In this document: positions 34,417 to 43,683 of the stretch, in pieces
Layout of the letters: each line of letters opens with the position of its first letter
Position numbering within the stretch: position 1 is the first letter of the stretch
From: Gracilibacillus halotolerans
GTDB taxonomy: Bacteria; Bacillota; Bacilli; Bacillales; Amphibacillaceae
DNA length: 64,000 nt
Reading direction: 5' to 3'
NCBI RefSeq assembly: GCF_014206945.1
Contig: NZ_JACHON010000001.1
Span: 493,529-557,528, forward strand
Translations under genes and position numbers: made by a program
The notes under the pieces: generated by a model
What the model was told of the DNA's origin: nothing
Databases searched by the model: none
What the model saw: only the letters and a program-made list of their open reading frames with translations

Positions 34417-35772
34417 CTAATCATTGTCCATTATACTATAATTCTCTAAAAATCTCGTATTAAACTTACCTTCGTTAAATACTTCGTGATCCATCATCTT
34501 TAAATGAAAAGGTATTGTTGTATGAACCCCTTCTATTACATATTCACTTAATGCACGTTTCATTCTATCAATTGCTTCCTGACGTGTAGCACCATATGTA
34601 ATCAGTTTTGCAATCATTGAATCATAAAACGGTGGAATGCTATACCCAGGGTATACAGCAGAATCAACACGAACTCCTAATCCTCCGGGTGGTAAATACA
34701 TGTCGATTTTACCAGGAGATGGCATAAAGTCTTTTTCAGGATTCTCCGCATTTATCCGACATTCAATCGACCAACCTTGAAAGGTTATATCTTCTTGTTT
34801 ATAGGATAGTTCTTCATCATTAGCAATTTTAATCTGTTCTTTAATTAAGTCTACACCAGTAACCATTTCTGTGACTGGATGTTCTACTTGGATACGTGTG
34901 TTCATTTCCATAAAATAGAATCGGTTATCATTTAAATCAAAAATAAATTCAATCGTACCTGCACCAGAGTAATCAACAGCCCTCGCCGCTCTTACTGCAG
35001 CGTCACCCATTTCTTTTCTTATTCCAGGCGTTATAGCTGGTGAAGGTGTTTCTTCAATTAATTTTTGTAATCTACGTTGAATCGTACAATCTCTTTCACC
35101 TAGATGAATAACATTTCCATGATTATCGGCTAATACTTGAATTTCCACATGGCGGAAGTTTTCTATATACTTCTCTAAATAAACTCCAGGGTTACCAAAA
35201 GCTTTCTCGGCTTCATTCTGTGTAATCCGAATGCCCTTAATAAGTTCCTCTTCATTTCTAGCAACTCGAATTCCTTTACCTCCGCCACCTGCAGTCGCTT
35301 TAATAATTACCGGATAACCGATTTCATTAGCGACTTCAGCTCCTTCTTTCTCATCTTTAATAATCCCTTTTGAACCTGGAACTATTGGTACACCCGCTTC
35401 TTCCATCGTTTCGCGCGCAACATCCTTCGTTCCCATCTTTTGAATAGCGTATGGGCTTGGCCCTACAAAAATTACATTACATGCTTGGCATATCTCTGCA
35501 AAGTCAGCATTTTCAGCTAAAAAACCGTACCCTGGATGGATAGCGTCAGACTGAGTGAGTGTAGCAACACTCATTATATTCGTAAAGTTTAAATAACTTT
35601 CACTACTTGATTTTGGTCCAATACAGTATGCTTCATCTGCTAACTGCACATGTAGCGACTCTTCATCTGCCTCTGAGTAGACAGCTACTGTTTCGATTCC
35701 TAACTCTTTACAAGCACGAATAATACGTACCGCAATTTCTCCACGATTCGCAATTAAGAGTTTCTTAATCAT
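34417..35772 (-). CDS. accC: Acetyl-CoA carboxylase, biotin carboxylase subunit
   Basis: A 451-residue ATP-grasp enzyme that carboxylates the biotin on AccB. It starts [18 protein letters not shown]; the glycine-rich loop [14 protein letters not shown] (near 159-172), [16 protein letters not shown] (near 285) and the C-terminal domain are intact. GGGGTGG is five bases before the ATG at 35772. It follows accB by 12 bases. Confidence 0.96.
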   Translation of the reverse strand: MIKKLLIANRGEIAVRIIRACKELGIETVAVYSEADEESLHVQLADEAYCIGPKSSSESYLNFTNIMSVATLTQSDAIHPGYGFLAENADFAEICQACNVIFVGPSPYAIQKMGTKDVARETMEEAGVPIVPGSKGIIKDEKEGAEVANEIGYPVIIKATAGGGGKGIRVARNEEELIKGIRITQNEAEKAFGNPGVYLEKYIENFRHVEIQVLADNHGNVIHLGERDCTIQRRLQKLIEETPSPAITPGIRKEMGDAAVRAARAVDYSGAGTIEFIFDLNDNRFYFMEMNTRIQVEHPVTEMVTGVDLIKEQIKIANDEELSYKQEDITFQGWSIECRINAENPEKDFMPSPGKIDMYLPPGGLGVRVDSAVYPGYSIPPFYDSMIAKLITYGATRQEAIDRMKRALSEYVIEGVHTTIPFHLKMMDHEVFNEGKFNTRFLENYSIMDND

Positions 35773-35784
35773 AGCGTCCACCCC

Positions 35785-36282
35785 TTACTTTGTCTTTATG
35801 CGGAATAATGGCTGGCCATACTCTACCAGTTCTCCGTTTTCTACTAGAATCTCTGTTACAGTTCCTGAAACTTCTGCTTCAATTTCATTAAATAATTTCA
35901 TTGCTTCTACAATACATACAACCGTATTTTTATCTACACTGTCTCCCTGTTGCACGAATGGCGGTTTTTCTGGCGATGGTGCACTATAAAAAGTTCCAAC
36001 CATAGGTGATACGATTTCGTGATCGTAGCTTGCTGGTGCAGTAGATTCTTCCTTTGTATCTTGCTTTGTTTCTGATTGTGCTACAGATTGAGATTCCTCT
36101 ACTTGAGGAACTGTTACTGTACGGTTTGATACGGGTCTTGATTGTACCACTTCTTGTTCTATTATATCTACTCTATTCTTTTTTAAAGCAATTTTCATTC
36201 CATTTGATTCTAAGCTGAATTCATCAATAGAAGATCCATCTAATTTTTCAATTAATTGTTCTATTTCATTAAAAGATAACAT
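35785..36282 (-). CDS. accB: Acetyl-CoA carboxylase, biotin carboxyl carrier protein
   Basis: A 165-residue protein whose C-terminal domain carries biotin on the Lys of [13 protein letters not shown] (near 130). A Pro/Ala/Ser/Glu-rich linker (about 45-85) and an N-terminal helix pair precede it. The ATG at 36282 is 8 bases after GGGG; the GTG three codons upstream abuts the SD. The upstream region holds a promoter and a FapR-like operator. Confidence 0.95.
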   Translation of the reverse strand: MLSFNEIEQLIEKLDGSSIDEFSLESNGMKIALKKNRVDIIEQEVVQSRPVSNRTVTVPQVEESQSVAQSETKQDTKEESTAPASYDHEIVSPMVGTFYSAPSPEKPPFVQQGDSVDKNTVVCIVEAMKLFNEIEAEVSGTVTEILVENGELVEYGQPLFRIKTK

Positions 36283-36310
36283 GTCTTGCACCCCTTCTAT
36301 TACTTCGCAT

Positions 36311-36327
36311 TTAATAACAGGTACTAA
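36311..36327 (-). promoter_or_regulatory. FapR-like operator upstream of accB
   Basis: Minus strand TTAGTACCTGTTATTAA. The left half-site TTAGTACC is perfect and the whole matches the fap box TTAGTACCTRGTACTAA at about 15 of 17 positions. FapR represses fatty acid and phospholipid genes and is released by malonyl-CoA, the product of this very enzyme. It lies just downstream of the predicted transcription start. Confidence 0.55.
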
Positions 36328-36341
36328 TAATACCTACTAAC

Positions 36342-36370
36342 ATTTTACGCAAACATTAAGAAATCTGCAA
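36342..36370 (-). promoter_or_regulatory. Candidate sigma-A promoter of accB-accC-yqhY
   Basis: Minus strand TTGCAG (36365-36370), 17 bases, TAAAAT (36342-36347). The -35 element is poor (3 of 6) and the -10 good (5 of 6). The predicted start near 36335 places the FapR-like site at about +8 to +24. Confidence 0.4.
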
Positions 36371-36481
36371 CACTTGTTATAAAGATAAATGGATTAGAGG
36401 TTATACGACGACCATTAAGTTCTCGTAATTTCAAGTACATAATAGAAAACAAGAGCAGCAATATAGGTGAATACATGTAAG

Positions 36482-36516
36482 AAAAAACAAACCGGGCAGA
36501 GACTGCCTGGTTTGTT
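36482..36516 (-). terminator. Terminator of the spoIIIA operon
   Basis: On the minus strand AACAAACCAGGCAG pairs with CTGCCCGGTTTGTT (one G-U), followed by TTTTTC. The stem begins at the spoIIIAH stop codon. Confidence 0.9.
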
Positions 36517-37111
36517 AACTTGTATGATATTGTACTTCTATATTAATTTCTCCAAATTCTTCTTTTGCTTTCTGAATAATTTGATTTGCTTCTTGGGGTG
36601 TTAATGTATCTGTTTCTACAGTTACCACTACATTGTCATCCGAAACATTTCGTACCAACACCTCATTATACCCTTGAATGGATTTTAAAGTCTCTTCTAC
36701 TATACTCTCTTTTGACTCTACTAATTCGATATTTTTCATTGCTTCATAGGCTTCATTTTTCTCTGTTGATGATGCTTCATTAGAGGATAAAATAGTATCT
36801 AACCTTTCTTTTTCCATGCTTCTTTGATTCGTTAATTCCATTCTCACTGCAGTGAAGTGTTCGCCTCGATTTTGTGTAGCAGTTTCAACGTTTTCTTCCG
36901 AATTTTCTTCAGTATCTCCTTCTGTCTCTTCACTACTTACCTCTTCACCTGTAAATTCTTCTAATGATTTTGTTGTTAACGCTTCATCTTCATTTTGATT
37001 ACTATCAACATAGGCGAGATCTCCTTCTGTAGGTGCATTTATATAATACACGCTGAGAACAATCATTAGACTTAACATTGTTAGTAACCATACTGTCTGC
37101 TTTTTTAACAT
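36515..37111 (-). CDS. spoIIIAH: Stage III sporulation protein AH
   Basis: A 198-residue single-pass membrane protein of the mother cell. After the membrane segment (residues 5-23) comes a Glu/Ser/Thr-rich linker (about 30-80). The C-terminal ring-building domain (about 85-198) is related to the YscJ/FliF type III secretion fold. It docks onto forespore SpoIIQ and forms the channel that supports late forespore gene expression. The ATG at 37111 is preferred; an ATG six bases earlier abuts the SD AGGAGG. Confidence 0.92.
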   Translation of the reverse strand: MLKKQTVWLLTMLSLMIVLSVYYINAPTEGDLAYVDSNQNEDEALTTKSLEEFTGEEVSSEETEGDTEENSEENVETATQNRGEHFTAVRMELTNQRSMEKERLDTILSSNEASSTEKNEAYEAMKNIELVESKESIVEETLKSIQGYNEVLVRNVSDDNVVVTVETDTLTPQEANQIIQKAKEEFGEINIEVQYHTS

Positions 37112-37132
37112 AATCATTTCCCTCCTAAATAA

Positions 37133-37777
37133 TTAACTATTTTTCGGCATAACTGATATTCGGTGTTCCGGTACATCTAACACTTTAGCAACAGCATCGA
37201 TAACCCATCTTTTTATTTCTAAATTATCTACACCTTTTGCAACGACTAACACTCCTCTCACGGAAGGTTTTTTCGTTTGAATAAGTAAAGGTATTTCTTC
37301 ATCCCCCTTGCGAATAATGACTACATTCTGCTCACGAGTTTCATCGTCAATTTTTCTAGTTCCGCCGTTTTGATCTTCCTCACTCGTCACTTGGGTTCCA
37401 ACGATTAAATTTGTCTGATATACCTGTTCGGCAGTAGCGTCTATGTTAATCATTACTTCTGTATCTGAAACCCCTGTAATCATATTCAATAAGTTTTCTA
37501 ATTCTTTTGCATAACTTTTCTCTAATTCTGTAATTGAGGCAGTTTTATCTGAATCAGGAGTACTATTTTGTTTCCATGCATCATTCTCCATTAAATCAGG
37601 TTGCTCATTTATAGGATTCGGAGAAGATGGAGAGGTATTTTCCTTCGAGTCGAATAACTGACTTACTAGCAATATGAATATACCAACTAAACCTATCAGT
37701 ACAGCGTATTGAACCTTTGTTGGTTTCTTACCACCACTACCTGTTTTTTCAAAAAGGTTCTTAAGCCATTGGAGCAA
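37133..37777 (-). CDS. spoIIIAG: Stage III sporulation protein AG
   Basis: A protein of about 214 residues with one membrane segment (near residues 21-42) and a soluble ring-forming domain that makes a large oligomeric ring in the mother cell-forespore channel. The conserved DTEVMINIDAT and the C-terminal AVAKVLDVPEHRISVMP are present. The SD AAGGAGGG fits a TTG at 37777 (6-base spacing). ATG codons at 37795 and 37783 lie before or against it, so the exact start is uncertain. Confidence 0.88.
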   Translation of the reverse strand: MLQWLKNLFEKTGSGGKKPTKVQYAVLIGLVGIFILLVSQLFDSKENTSPSSPNPINEQPDLMENDAWKQNSTPDSDKTASITELEKSYAKELENLLNMITGVSDTEVMINIDATAEQVYQTNLIVGTQVTSEEDQNGGTRKIDDETREQNVVIIRKGDEEIPLLIQTKKPSVRGVLVVAKGVDNLEIKRWVIDAVAKVLDVPEHRISVMPKNS

Positions 37778-37779
37778 AA

Positions 37780-38391
37780 TCATCCCTCCTTCCATCCGAT
37801 GCTAATAATGTCTTCTTCAACTCCCCATTTCTCTGCTAGAAATTGTTTTATTTCTTTAATATTGACAGCAGGGTATGGAGTTACTTCCTCGGATTCACCG
37901 ATCGAGATTTCTACATTTTCTACGTACTCGCTTCCTGTTTGATCGGAGATATCTTTTAATCTGACATAAATGCTGGAAAATTGTATGTCATCAGTTGTTT
38001 CCTCATCAATGGTTATCTCTATATGCTCTATTTCATGCTGGTAATTTTCAATCAACTCCTTTTCAACTACGTTTTTTAATTGGACAACCATTTCTTCTAA
38101 TACATATGCACGATGTATCGATTCTATTTCTTCTTTTTGTTCGTTTACCTCATTTTCTATATTTTTTTCTATAAAAGTAGAAGTATCTGTATTCAGCATT
38201 CGCTCCACTAAATGAAGATCCATATTAAATAGCTGCAAGACCGGCTGAATGATGATTAATATAAGAAGCAAACCAATGACAAGTTTGACATATTGCTTTA
38301 ATTTATTTCCTGGTATCACTAAATCTACTAACATCGCTAATATTATAAAGACGATAATCTGGAGCATCCAATTCATAAAATATTCAATCAT
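37780..38391 (-). CDS. spoIIIAF: Stage III sporulation protein AF
   Basis: A 203-residue protein with two N-terminal membrane helices (about 8-27 and 33-53) and a soluble domain facing the intermembrane space. NKLKQYVKLVIGLLLI is typical of the family. It belongs to the SpoIIIA-SpoIIQ channel. Its stop codon lies next to the spoIIIAG start region, which indicates translational coupling. Confidence 0.9.
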   Translation of the reverse strand: MIEYFMNWMLQIIVFIILAMLVDLVIPGNKLKQYVKLVIGLLLILIIIQPVLQLFNMDLHLVERMLNTDTSTFIEKNIENEVNEQKEEIESIHRAYVLEEMVVQLKNVVEKELIENYQHEIEHIEITIDEETTDDIQFSSIYVRLKDISDQTGSEYVENVEISIGESEEVTPYPAVNIKEIKQFLAEKWGVEEDIISIGWKEG

Positions 38392-38403
38392 TTTTGGTCC
38401 CCT

Positions 38404-39564
38404 CTACCTTACCATCATCGTGACATTACTTAGCATCATTAAAATGACTATTGTAAAGAAAAACATAAATGTAACAAGTAAGAGTGCTGCAAATAGATAC
38501 AAAATATGTTTGCCAATGATGTCTAAACATTCAATAATCGGACCATCACCAATTGGCTGTAATAATGCAGTTGTTATTTTGTACATAAGCGATAATACAA
38601 AAATTTTAATAGCTGGGAATAAGACAATTGCAATTAAGATAATGACACCTACTACCCCGATTGCATTTTTCACTAGCATTGTTGCACTCAGAACAGTATC
38701 CGTTGCATCTGTGAAAATCCTGCCAATAACGGGAATGAAATTACCAGTTACGAATTTTGCTGCACGCATTGCGATACCATCTTGTATGGCACTAACGGTA
38801 CCTTGCACAGATATAACACCTAGGAATACAGTTAACAAAATCCCCATTAAACTAATTGCAAGATTTTTTATTAAATTTGCTAATTTAGTTGCTTTATGCT
38901 CTGAGCTGATGGTACTTACCATCTGTAAAATAGCTGACACGAGAAATAGAGGTATAACGATTCGAGACACAGTGAAAACGGAAACATGGATAAGAAGGAT
39001 AATCATTGGATGAAAAAAAGATACACTTACCAAATGACCTAATGAGGCAAGTACCCCTAAAAGTAGAGGTAACAAGGCGATTAAGAAATTCTCTGTTAGC
39101 TTGATCGTATCAACTACATAGGTAGCCGCCAGATAAAAACTTTGCATTGCCAAAATTATAAGCATGATATAGACAATGGAATAAGCAACCTTACTAACTA
39201 CCTTTTTTTCGAAGGCATTTTGTATCGTCTGTAAAAGAATACAAAATAGAGTTAATAATAAAAGTGTAGCTAAAAGCTTGCCATTCTCCGCTATTTCATA
39301 AAATAAGTAGTGTAATGCTGCTACAAACCATTCTTTCATTGAGATTGTTGTATCCCCTTTTACTGTGGCCCATAACTTCTCCTTATCCCAATCCGGAAGT
39401 ACATGACGATATTCTTCTCCAATGTAATCCCAGTATTGTTCAACTTCTGAATTATCAATTAGCGAATCAAAGCCTGCCGGTAAACCGTCTGTTCCAGAAA
39501 CATTAACCATTGGTAAAAAGATGTAGAGCATACAAAGGCATATAATAATTTTTGCTACATTCAT
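38404..39564 (-). CDS. spoIIIAE: Stage III sporulation protein AE
   Basis: A 386-residue multi-pass membrane protein with a cleavable-looking signal (residues 3-25, ending VNVSG) followed by about seven to eight membrane helices. It is a membrane core component of the SpoIIIA channel and is distantly related to transporters. AAAGGA lies 8 bases before the ATG at 39564; six codons upstream overlap that SD. It overlaps nothing but follows spoIIIAD closely. Confidence 0.92.
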   Translation of the reverse strand: MNVAKIIICLCMLYIFLPMVNVSGTDGLPAGFDSLIDNSEVEQYWDYIGEEYRHVLPDWDKEKLWATVKGDTTISMKEWFVAALHYLFYEIAENGKLLATLLLLTLFCILLQTIQNAFEKKVVSKVAYSIVYIMLIILAMQSFYLAATYVVDTIKLTENFLIALLPLLLGVLASLGHLVSVSFFHPMIILLIHVSVFTVSRIVIPLFLVSAILQMVSTISSEHKATKLANLIKNLAISLMGILLTVFLGVISVQGTVSAIQDGIAMRAAKFVTGNFIPVIGRIFTDATDTVLSATMLVKNAIGVVGVIILIAIVLFPAIKIFVLSLMYKITTALLQPIGDGPIIECLDIIGKHILYLFAALLLVTFMFFFTIVILMMLSNVTMMVR

Positions 39565-39578
39565 TTTAACCGTCCTTT

Positions 39579-39971
39579 TCAAGATAAAGGGAAAATTCCC
39601 AATATGGTTTCGATTAGTGAGTGAAAAATTGGTATGGCTAATATTAAAATGAATAGCTTTCCTACCATTTCAATTTTGGATGCAATCGAGTCAAGACCGG
39701 CATCTTTTACAATGTTAGAGCCGATTTCGGTTAGATAGGAAATCCCAATAATCTGGATGATGGTTTTAATATATACTTGATTAATATTTGCCTTGTCTCC
39801 TAAGTGTTGTATTAAAGCAAGTATTTGCTGAATGTATTGCATGAGGTAAAGAAAAAAAAGAAGAACAGCAATGAATACGATAAGAAAGGCAATCGCTGGC
39901 TGCTTGTCCTTGATTAATAAATAAATAATAGTTGTCACAATCCCTAAACTAACTATTTCGATTATTTCCAT
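39579..39971 (-). CDS. spoIIIAD: Stage III sporulation protein AD
   Basis: A 130-residue membrane protein with four hydrophobic helices (about 5-20, 27-50, 72-92, 103-125). The stretch IIGISYLTEIGSNIVKDAG is typical of SpoIIIAD. With SpoIIIAC it resembles small export-apparatus membrane subunits and forms part of the feeding channel. It follows spoIIIAC by 6 bases. Confidence 0.92.
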   Translation of the reverse strand: MEIIEIVSLGIVTTIIYLLIKDKQPAIAFLIVFIAVLLFFLYLMQYIQQILALIQHLGDKANINQVYIKTIIQIIGISYLTEIGSNIVKDAGLDSIASKIEMVGKLFILILAIPIFHSLIETILGIFPLS

Positions 39972-39977
39972 CTCTTA

Positions 39978-40184
39978 TTATCCTTTTAAGAAGAACACAG
40001 ATTTGATTTGTTGAAACAGATCTGAAATACTATTTAATACAAAGAGTAAGACAATGATAAAGCCAATAAGACTAACAAATTGTGCAAACTCTTCTTTCCC
40101 CATCTGCTTCAAAACAGTATGAATCATTGCTACTATGATGCCTATTCCAGCTACTTGAAAAAGTATTCCAGTATCTCCGATCAT
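39978..40184 (-). CDS. spoIIIAC: Stage III sporulation protein AC
   Basis: A 68-residue protein with two membrane helices (about 7-24 and 35-58) joined by KQMGKEEFAQFVSL. The family is always this short. It is a membrane component of the SpoIIIA complex. It lies 14 bases after spoIIIAB. Confidence 0.93.
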   Translation of the reverse strand: MIGDTGILFQVAGIGIIVAMIHTVLKQMGKEEFAQFVSLIGFIIVLLFVLNSISDLFQQIKSVFFLKG

Positions 40185-40198
40185 CCTATTACTCCTCT

Positions 40199-40711
40199 CT
40201 ACAGCAAGAGTAAAGCAATAAATATTCCTGATAACACGCCAAGAGCACGACTCATCTTGCCAAACTTAGCGTTTTGCTCATTTGCTTCAGCTGCTTTTCT
40301 ATCCAAATGTGTTAAGGTTAACTGAATTTGCTTTTCATGCTGCAAAATATCGTATTTTCCCAACGTTCGACCAAATTGTTTCAAGATTTCTACATCCTCT
40401 GTTTTTAAATGAGAGATTTTCGAAAAATCTTCTAACTTTTCACTCCAAATTTCATATAAGTCGCCCCGCTCATCAGCCACTTCCTTTGCTAGTTGAGCAA
40501 AAAGCTCTTTCATTGGTTTTGGAAGTTGCTTACTCAATTTTTGAAAAACTTGGATAATCGGAGTCTGACTATATACAATTTCGGCTTCTAAAATTCGTAA
40601 TGCATCTTTCCATAAGCGAAGATTTTTTGTTCTTCTAGCGAAACCATTTGATATTTCAAATCCAACCACACTACACGCTGCTATGATCATTAGAATAGCA
40701 ATTACTTTCAT
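40199..40711 (-). CDS. spoIIIAB: Stage III sporulation protein AB
   Basis: A 170-residue protein with an N-terminal membrane segment (about 2-18), a helical domain and a C-terminal membrane segment (about 150-168). LRLWKDALRILEAEIVYSQT and the GRTLGKYD region are conserved. It resembles GspF-like membrane scaffolds and probably supports the SpoIIIAA ATPase. It overlaps spoIIIAA by 4 bases. Confidence 0.92.
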   Translation of the reverse strand: MKVIAILMIIAACSVVGFEISNGFARRTKNLRLWKDALRILEAEIVYSQTPIIQVFQKLSKQLPKPMKELFAQLAKEVADERGDLYEIWSEKLEDFSKISHLKTEDVEILKQFGRTLGKYDILQHEKQIQLTLTHLDRKAAEANEQNAKFGKMSRALGVLSGIFIALLLL

Positions 40712-41619
40712 ACGCTAGGCACGCTATGCCAATGTATAGCTTGTCCTTTACTATCAAGAACTTCGATAATCTTTCTATGTTTAACAATGACATATCGATC
40801 AAAAACTTGATTTTTCATTAATCTCTTCATACTTGGTCGTGTTTGAATATCTTGGTAATCTTCCCCATGAATTGTACAAAAAAGACTTGCACCGGCTCTT
40901 ACAGCTTCTTCTACTGCGTAAACATCTTTTTCTCCGCCAATCTCATCTACAACAATTATTTCCGGAGACATCGATCGTATTAGCATCATCATTCCTTCCG
41001 ATTTAGGACAGCGATCAAGTACATCCGTTCGATATCCTAATTGCATCTGGGGAATTCCATTAACAGAGGCAGCAATTTCGGAGCGCTCGTCAACAATCCC
41101 TACCTTTGTCGCTTCTCTATTAACAGAGCCTGTTGCACCCACGCGAGCCATGTCTCTTAACAAAGTTGTTTTACCTGATTGAGGTGGACCAATAATTAAT
41201 GTATTTAACCAACGATTATCCCAAAGTACTGGTATAAGAGAATGACTGACACCAATTTGTTCTCTTGCAATCCGAATATTAAAAGACGTAATATGTTGTA
41301 TCGATCTTACCCTGCCATTTTCCACATTTACACGACCAGTAATTCCAATCCGATGACCGCCGTCTATCGTAATATATCCTTGTCGTAATTCTTGTTCTAA
41401 ACGATAGATGGAATGTTCCGAAATACTACTTAGAAAATTCTCTGCATCAATCTGACTAAATCTACTCTTTGATAACCAATACACCCGAAGACCATCATTA
41501 ATTTCAACCGGACGATTAACCCTTAATCTAATTTCTTGGGGCTTTATACTTCTATGTTTAAAAAATTCATCTAGTTCCCCTCTTATACTATCCGGCAATA
41601 AACGATAGATAATTTGCAT
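40708..41619 (-). CDS. spoIIIAA: Stage III sporulation protein AA, ATPase
   Basis: A 303-residue secretion-type ATPase thought to power the mother cell-forespore channel. The N-terminal domain (EIRLRVNRPVEI) precedes Walker A IIGPPQSGKTTLLRDMAR (near 143-160) and Walker B EIIVVDEIGGEKD (near 221-233). The ATG at 41619 lies 9 bases after AAAGGA; the ATG at 41628 touches it. It is the first gene of the operon, behind a sigma-E-type promoter. Confidence 0.92.
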   Translation of the reverse strand: MQIIYRLLPDSIRGELDEFFKHRSIKPQEIRLRVNRPVEINDGLRVYWLSKSRFSQIDAENFLSSISEHSIYRLEQELRQGYITIDGGHRIGITGRVNVENGRVRSIQHITSFNIRIAREQIGVSHSLIPVLWDNRWLNTLIIGPPQSGKTTLLRDMARVGATGSVNREATKVGIVDERSEIAASVNGIPQMQLGYRTDVLDRCPKSEGMMMLIRSMSPEIIVVDEIGGEKDVYAVEEAVRAGASLFCTIHGEDYQDIQTRPSMKRLMKNQVFDRYVIVKHRKIIEVLDSKGQAIHWHSVPSV

Positions 41620-41658
41620 ATCATTCATTCCTTTACCTATGACATCTTCTCTATCAAC

Positions 41659-41686
41659 ATTCTATGCTTGCAAACACAAGATATTA
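41659..41686 (-). promoter_or_regulatory. Sigma-E-type promoter of the spoIIIA operon
   Basis: Minus strand TAATATC (41680-41686) and CATAGAAT (41659-41666) with a 13-base spacer fit the sigma-E pattern KMATATW-N13/15-CATACAMT with one mismatch in each element. spoIIIA is a known sigma-E operon in B. subtilis. The rest of the 41620-42026 gap holds the efp terminator and nothing else I can support. Confidence 0.7.
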
Positions 41687-41931
41687 CCTTAAATAATAGG
41701 AACCAAATAGTGAGATGATATATCTTTAGGGAATCCAGTCTGAACGAGGGTTTACAGATAGAATCTATTTTTTATTATCTCTCCAAATTAGTCTAATTTA
41801 TGGCGAGGATAAAACGATTTATTTTATTTTGTTGATTGGAGCATACATCAACAAACAGAGTTCGTAGTATTAAATTTTTAAAATCCGATTTTTCTCGTAG
41901 GGATACTTTATACAGATTTTTAATTATTAAA

Positions 41932-42007
41932 TAAAAAAGATGAACTCTATTCATATAACTATGCTTTTTCGTAATGTAGTGCATAGTATATATATGAGTT
42001 CATCTTT
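41932..42007 (-). terminator. Terminator of the aroQ-yqhT-efp operon
   Basis: AAAGATGAACTC (41936-41947) pairs with GAGTTCATCTTT (41996-42007), with an inner CTATGC/GCATAG stem. On the minus strand it is followed by TTTT. It is a long two-part hairpin starting 20 bases after the efp stop. Confidence 0.8.
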
Positions 42008-42026
42008 ATATTTCAATTATTTAATT

Positions 42027-42584
42027 TTAAGCACGTGATACATATTTTCCTTCACTCGTACTAATTACTAAAACATCTCCGACATTTACAAAGAAAGGAA
42101 CTTGAACAGTTAATCCTGTTTCTAGTGTAGCTGGTTTAGAACCTCCACTAGCTGTATCACCTTTAATTCCTGGTTCTGTCTCTACTACTTCTAATTCCAC
42201 GTTATTTGGGAGAGATACACCGATCGTTTCTCCTTCATAACTCATTAAACTAACTTCCATGTTCTCTTTTAAAAACTTTAATTCATATTCAATCTGACTC
42301 GTTTGAAGATCTGTTTGTTCATAAGATTCTGTATCCATAAAGGTATGAACATCACCTGCTGAGTATAGGTATTGCATTTTTCTATTTTCAATATGTGCTC
42401 TATTTACTTTTTCACCTGCACGAAAGGTTTTTTCTTGAATGTTACCGTTTCTCAAATTCCGTAATTTCGAACGCACGAATGCAGCACCTTTACCTGGCTT
42501 AACGTGCTGAAACTCGATCACCTGCCAAATATCTCCACCAATTTCTACTGTTAAACCCGTTTTAAAATCGTTTACCGAAATCAT
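42027..42584 (-). CDS. efp: Elongation factor P
   Basis: A 185-residue tRNA-mimic factor that relieves ribosome stalling at polyproline. The tip loop is [10 protein letters not shown] with Lys32, the residue that Bacilli modify with 5-aminopentanol. Three beta-barrel domains and the C-terminal [16 protein letters not shown] are intact. It follows yqhT, a proline-specific peptidase, by 29 bases. Confidence 0.97.
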   Translation of the reverse strand: MISVNDFKTGLTVEIGGDIWQVIEFQHVKPGKGAAFVRSKLRNLRNGNIQEKTFRAGEKVNRAHIENRKMQYLYSAGDVHTFMDTESYEQTDLQTSQIEYELKFLKENMEVSLMSYEGETIGVSLPNNVELEVVETEPGIKGDTASGGSKPATLETGLTVQVPFFVNVGDVLVISTSEGKYVSRA

Positions 42585-42613
42585 TTAATTCCTCCTCGTT
42601 CATCGATAACTTG

Positions 42614-43678
42614 TTAGGCTGGGAGTATTATTAACTCTTTACTTGATTTTGTTAATCGTTCTGCCCCATTTTCTGTAATAACGACATCGTCTTCGATACG
42701 ACATCCTCCTACATTAGGAACGTAGATACCTGGTTCAATCGTAACGACCATGCCAGGAACTAACATCTCCTCAGAACGAAACGACAAGCCTGGCATCTCA
42801 TGAACTTCCATTCCAAGCCCATGTCCAGTAGAGTGACCAAAGTACTCACCATAGCCTTTTTGTTCGATATAATCTCGTGTAAGACTATCTGCCTCTTTTG
42901 CACTCATACCCGCTTTAATACCCTCTACACCTGTAATTTGTGCTTGTAAAACGATATCGTAAATGTTTTTTAATTCATCACTAATCGAACCTACAGCTAC
43001 CGTTCTAGTAATATCAGAGCAATAGCCTTGATACAGAGCTCCAAAATCAAGTGTAACTAATTCCCCAGCTTGGATTTGTTTCTCTGACGCAACACCATGA
43101 GGTAGACTGGAACGAACACCAGAAGCTACTATCATATCAAAGCTAGAAGAAGTTGCACCTTGTTTTCGCATAAAGAATTCTAATTCATTCGCAACATCAA
43201 TTTCTTTCGTGCCTGGTTTTATGTAAGATAAGATGTGTTCAAAGGCATCGTCAGCAATTTTACACGCTTTCTTTAATATATTAATCTCTTCACTATCTTT
43301 AATCAAGCGGATTCTTTCGATGATATTGTCAGCAGGTAGTAAAGGAGCATTAATTTTATTTTTGTATATTTCATACTGTCCATAAGTTAAGTGGTTTTTT
43401 TCGAATCCAATATGGTCTAAAGCAAGTTTTTTCACCAAGTTCCCCACTTCATCTTGGATTAATCCTTTGTGTTCAATAATTTCAAACCCTTTTACTTGTT
43501 CATTTGCTTGCTCTGTATAACGGAAATCCGTTATGAAATACGCATCTTCTAGGGTAATAACAGACACACCAGCAGTTCCAGTAAAACCTGTCATATATCT
43601 TCTGTTGATATCACTTGTAACAAGCATTGCTTGTAAGTTCTCTTTGCGCATTGCTTCGCGTAATTTTGTTACTCTCAC
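42614..43678 (-). CDS. yqhT: Xaa-Pro peptidase, M24B family (YqhT)
   Basis: A 354-residue metallopeptidase that removes residues before proline. The C-terminal pita-bread domain has its metal ligands in TLDFGALYQGYCSDITRT (near 205-222), HSTGHGLGMEVHE (near 283) and TIEPGIYVP (near 315). The N-terminal creatinase-like domain is present. The GTG at 43678 lies 8 bases after GGAGAG; a GTG three codons upstream touches the SD. Confidence 0.92.
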   Translation of the reverse strand: MRVTKLREAMRKENLQAMLVTSDINRRYMTGFTGTAGVSVITLEDAYFITDFRYTEQANEQVKGFEIIEHKGLIQDEVGNLVKKLALDHIGFEKNHLTYGQYEIYKNKINAPLLPADNIIERIRLIKDSEEINILKKACKIADDAFEHILSYIKPGTKEIDVANELEFFMRKQGATSSSFDMIVASGVRSSLPHGVASEKQIQAGELVTLDFGALYQGYCSDITRTVAVGSISDELKNIYDIVLQAQITGVEGIKAGMSAKEADSLTRDYIEQKGYGEYFGHSTGHGLGMEVHEMPGLSFRSEEMLVPGMVVTIEPGIYVPNVGGCRIEDDVVITENGAERLTKSSKELIILPA

Positions 43679-43683
43679 GTTTC

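Noticed and set aside
41793-41984. 63-codon minus-strand frame between spoIIIAA and efp
   Set aside because: It overlaps the efp terminator, has no SD or family resemblance, and the composition is that of A+T-rich intergenic DNA.
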